Positions 61,750-64,000 of a DNA stretch of 64,000 nt are shown in pieces. Both the position numbers and the translations under genes were made by a program. The DNA is from Atopsyche davidsoni (taxonomy: Eukaryota > Arthropoda > Insecta > Trichoptera > Hydrobiosidae): assembly GCA_022113835.1 (NCBI GenBank), contig JAILWY010000002.1:11572501-11636500 (forward strand), given 5' to 3'. Under the pieces are notes generated by a model, which saw only the letters and a program-made list of their open reading frames with translations, was not told the DNA's origin and made no database searches. Position 1 is the stretch's first letter; each line of letters begins with the position of its first letter.

Positions 61750-64000
61750 CAAAATTTTATTGTTTTAATTAAAAAAAATAATGCAATAATTTTTTCTTCA
61801 TATGAAAAAAACCTCATAGTTTTACTATGCTAACAACTAGGTCTATACTGTAACATGTCATTAATACATCCGTTAATTTTATAATAACAGGAATATCTAT
61901 AATAATAATAATTAATAGCGTCATCATTCAGTCTAAGGCTCTAGTCAGATCTTGGATTAGACCACAACGGGCAGTAGCGCCGGGACGCCCCTGGGTCGCC
62001 TAAAACGACGTCACGGACGCCACAGGCCTCCTTCTGCCTCCCGATAAACCTGTCATGTCGCGGTACATCAATACCGCTCTAATACACCCCGAAAACCCAT
62101 TCCTGAAACTTGGCTTCTGCACCCCTGGTCCGCGCATAAAATTTTCACCCTCTTAAGCTTATGTCACATCTCTCAAAGAAGTAAAAAACCGCGCAAATAT
62201 GATGGCGATAAAACAGTGTTTCTAAACTGAATCACACTTAGAATAAATATTATTGTTTAAAATAATAAAAAAAAATTACTCCAAATAATATGCTTGGACT
62301 CATTCGTCTCAAAATACCAGTTTATTAATTTCGCGAAAGGCCATTTTTTGTCGCTAATTTGTACAGTAACTAAGCTTTTGATGTCTGTTATTCGTATTTA
62401 TTTCCCAATTTCACAAATAATCTTTAAGCAGTATTAGTTTTTATTTTGTAATAACGCAAATCTTGATTAAAGAAGTATCCGGGGAATGTCGCCGCGATCT
62501 ATTTCAACCCCACTTCTGGTGTTGAGAAATCCTGCTAATTCCCGCGAAGAAGATGGTATCAGAACATGGAGAAGCTTGCACCAGATTAGTCCAAGAAGCC
62601 ACGGCTGTGTCAAGTTTAATTAATGACTTAATAACCCATCGGACTGATGGGCCAACTTCCACTAAACTAATGGATTAGGCGGCCACCCCCGAGCTACGGG
62701 AAGGGTGAAATATGGCGTCATTTTTCAGGGATGATTGTCACCATCAATTGACCCCTCGTACACTATATAATTGTCAGATACGTCAAAGTGCGCCCGTGGC
62801 AAACGGGCGTATCTCCTTGAGAGGGGCGCAAAAAACCGACGCATGACTAATCGGGGAAGTTTGTTTCAAAAATCCTTTTTTAAATTTTCTGACAGACTGT
62901 TTGTCTCCCCGGGTGAGCCGAAAAATATTTAAATTTAGGCTGATTTATTTTCAACGGATTTTCATTTTTATAGTTGCCTGAATTCGTGTCCATCGAAAGA
63001 AATATTTATTCAAAACTCATGAATAATTTTAAGACACAATTGTGTATTACAATACCTGAAAAAAAAATGTTTGAACGTTTTGTTTGAATTATGAAAATTC
63101 CGTTTTATTGAATGTAATACAAAAATTTAAATTAGCGAGTTTAATCATAAAGAATGTTTTCAGAAATTTATTCTTAAATATTTTACAATTTTTATGTAAA
63201 TTGAACTATAATAGATCTTTAGTCTATTGTTTTAGTCTGTTATTTTTTTATATTGTATATGAAAAAAATTACATGTATATACTATATTTGCACTTTTTAG
63301 TAGAATAAATCTCAATTTAACTACGGCAGAATTTCAGTGTACATTTTTTTTACATCCATAAAATTTTATTAAAAACAACAAAAAATCTCTCTGAGTTCAG
63401 TAAAACTCCTGAAAACTTTCACGAAACAAAAGCGTTCTAATTTCAAAATGAATAAAAGAGAGCTCTCAAAAAAAAAATATGAAAGAAGTCTTCTTCCGCT
63501 CAACACTCGCAAACTATTTCCGCTATTTCCAATCAAGATCGCCAGCCCGAAAAATAATTACAGCTCCATCAACGCGGGGTGAGTTTCCTGTTGCAAGTGC
63601 AGACTTTTTACCCCTTTACATTTTTCAATCCCCAACTTGCTCGCAATTAAGTGCTACCCCTATCGAGTGATAAATTACCCTCAAGTGTTAACTCTAATAT
63701 TTTATACTTACCACCCTGAGAGACGGCGAAGGTTCTCGAGCTACTCTGGGAAGAATCGGGTGATCGCGTGCATCATAGTCCCTGCATGTAAATATTAGAG
63801 ATACAACTTCTTCAACCATATTTAAACATTTTCTGAATTACTTTGATAGTAATTATCTCATCGCCAGAGCTTTATAAGGAAAAAATTATATAATAATGCT
63901 ATTGGGCAGCAGCAATACGCAGACTTTTTCTTCCAATATAAAACTACGATGCAAAAGACCCCGAGAACCCAATACACTATTTTCTCCTTAGAAAACCATG
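61750..64000. other. Non-coding stretch to the window end
   Basis: No gene. GC-richer islands lie at about 61920-62170, 62480-62870, 63500-63670 and 63710-63790. The second is a candidate regulatory module, listed separately. No exon or polyadenylation context is convincing. Confidence 0.5.
62600..62790. promoter_or_regulatory. Candidate homeodomain-rich regulatory module
   Basis: TTTAATTAATGACTTAATAA (62615-62634) holds several homeodomain cores. TAATGGATTAGG (62669) contains a K50-type GGATTA site. TGATTGTCA (62732) and ATAATTGTCAG (62767) resemble PBC/Meis sites. A YY1-like ATGGCG lies at 62712. Function is inferred from consensus matching. Confidence 0.3.

Noticed and set aside
1..64000. 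CRISPR arrays, operons, bacterial promoters or terminators
   Set aside because: No regularly spaced direct repeats or gene strings are present. Microsatellites, SINEs and mariner-type elements show the DNA is eukaryotic.

Overview
The window is AT-rich, non-coding eukaryotic DNA. It is most probably from an insect or another arthropod, judging by the transposon families: a pogo-type MITE, an internally deleted mariner/Tc1-like element, a Helitron, tRNA-derived SINEs, and a DNA transposon whose transposase, as I recall it, belongs to a family of unclassified arthropod proteins. I found no intact protein-coding gene, no convincing host exon, no rRNA, no functional tRNA and no CRISPR array. Nearly all open frames are short and have the composition expected by chance. 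The only frames that read like real protein belong to two decayed transposases.

Layout. At 545-670 and 7282-7533 are two copies of a tRNA-derived SINE; the second carries a 45-bp near-perfect inverted repeat. At 7557-7806 is a small Helitron with textbook ends, and at 14114-14640 a second Helitron-like end. At 19321-19724 and 59557-59917 are two copies of one pogo-type MITE in opposite orientation. At 37503-39932 is a 2.4-kb DNA transposon with terminal inverted repeats and a broken transposase. At 44145-44316 and 52355-52896 are two copies of a deleted mariner-like element sharing the same deletion junction. At 35592-35918 and 61549-61735 are two copies of a repeat built around inverted arms; the second is flanked by a 14-bp direct duplication. 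Microsatellites, mostly (TA)n, are scattered.

The rest is roughly 65-70% AT DNA (judged by eye) broken by several dozen short GC-richer islands of 100-400 bp. Several islands hold close groupings of animal transcription-factor-like motifs (YY1/Pho cores, GATA, forkhead, TCF, E-box, homeodomain). Together with plus-strand sequences that look like recursive splice sites (strong 3' splice site directly abutting a 5' splice site, near 8818, 35957 and possibly 44977), this suggests the inside of a very long plus-strand intron, or a regulatory gene desert. That is inference: no exon is present to name the host gene.

Other points of interest are a 31-bp pre-miRNA-like stem at 57548-57641 with a smaller hairpin just upstream, a perfect 15-bp stem-loop at 20210-20263, and an 18-bp palindrome at 24909-24926.
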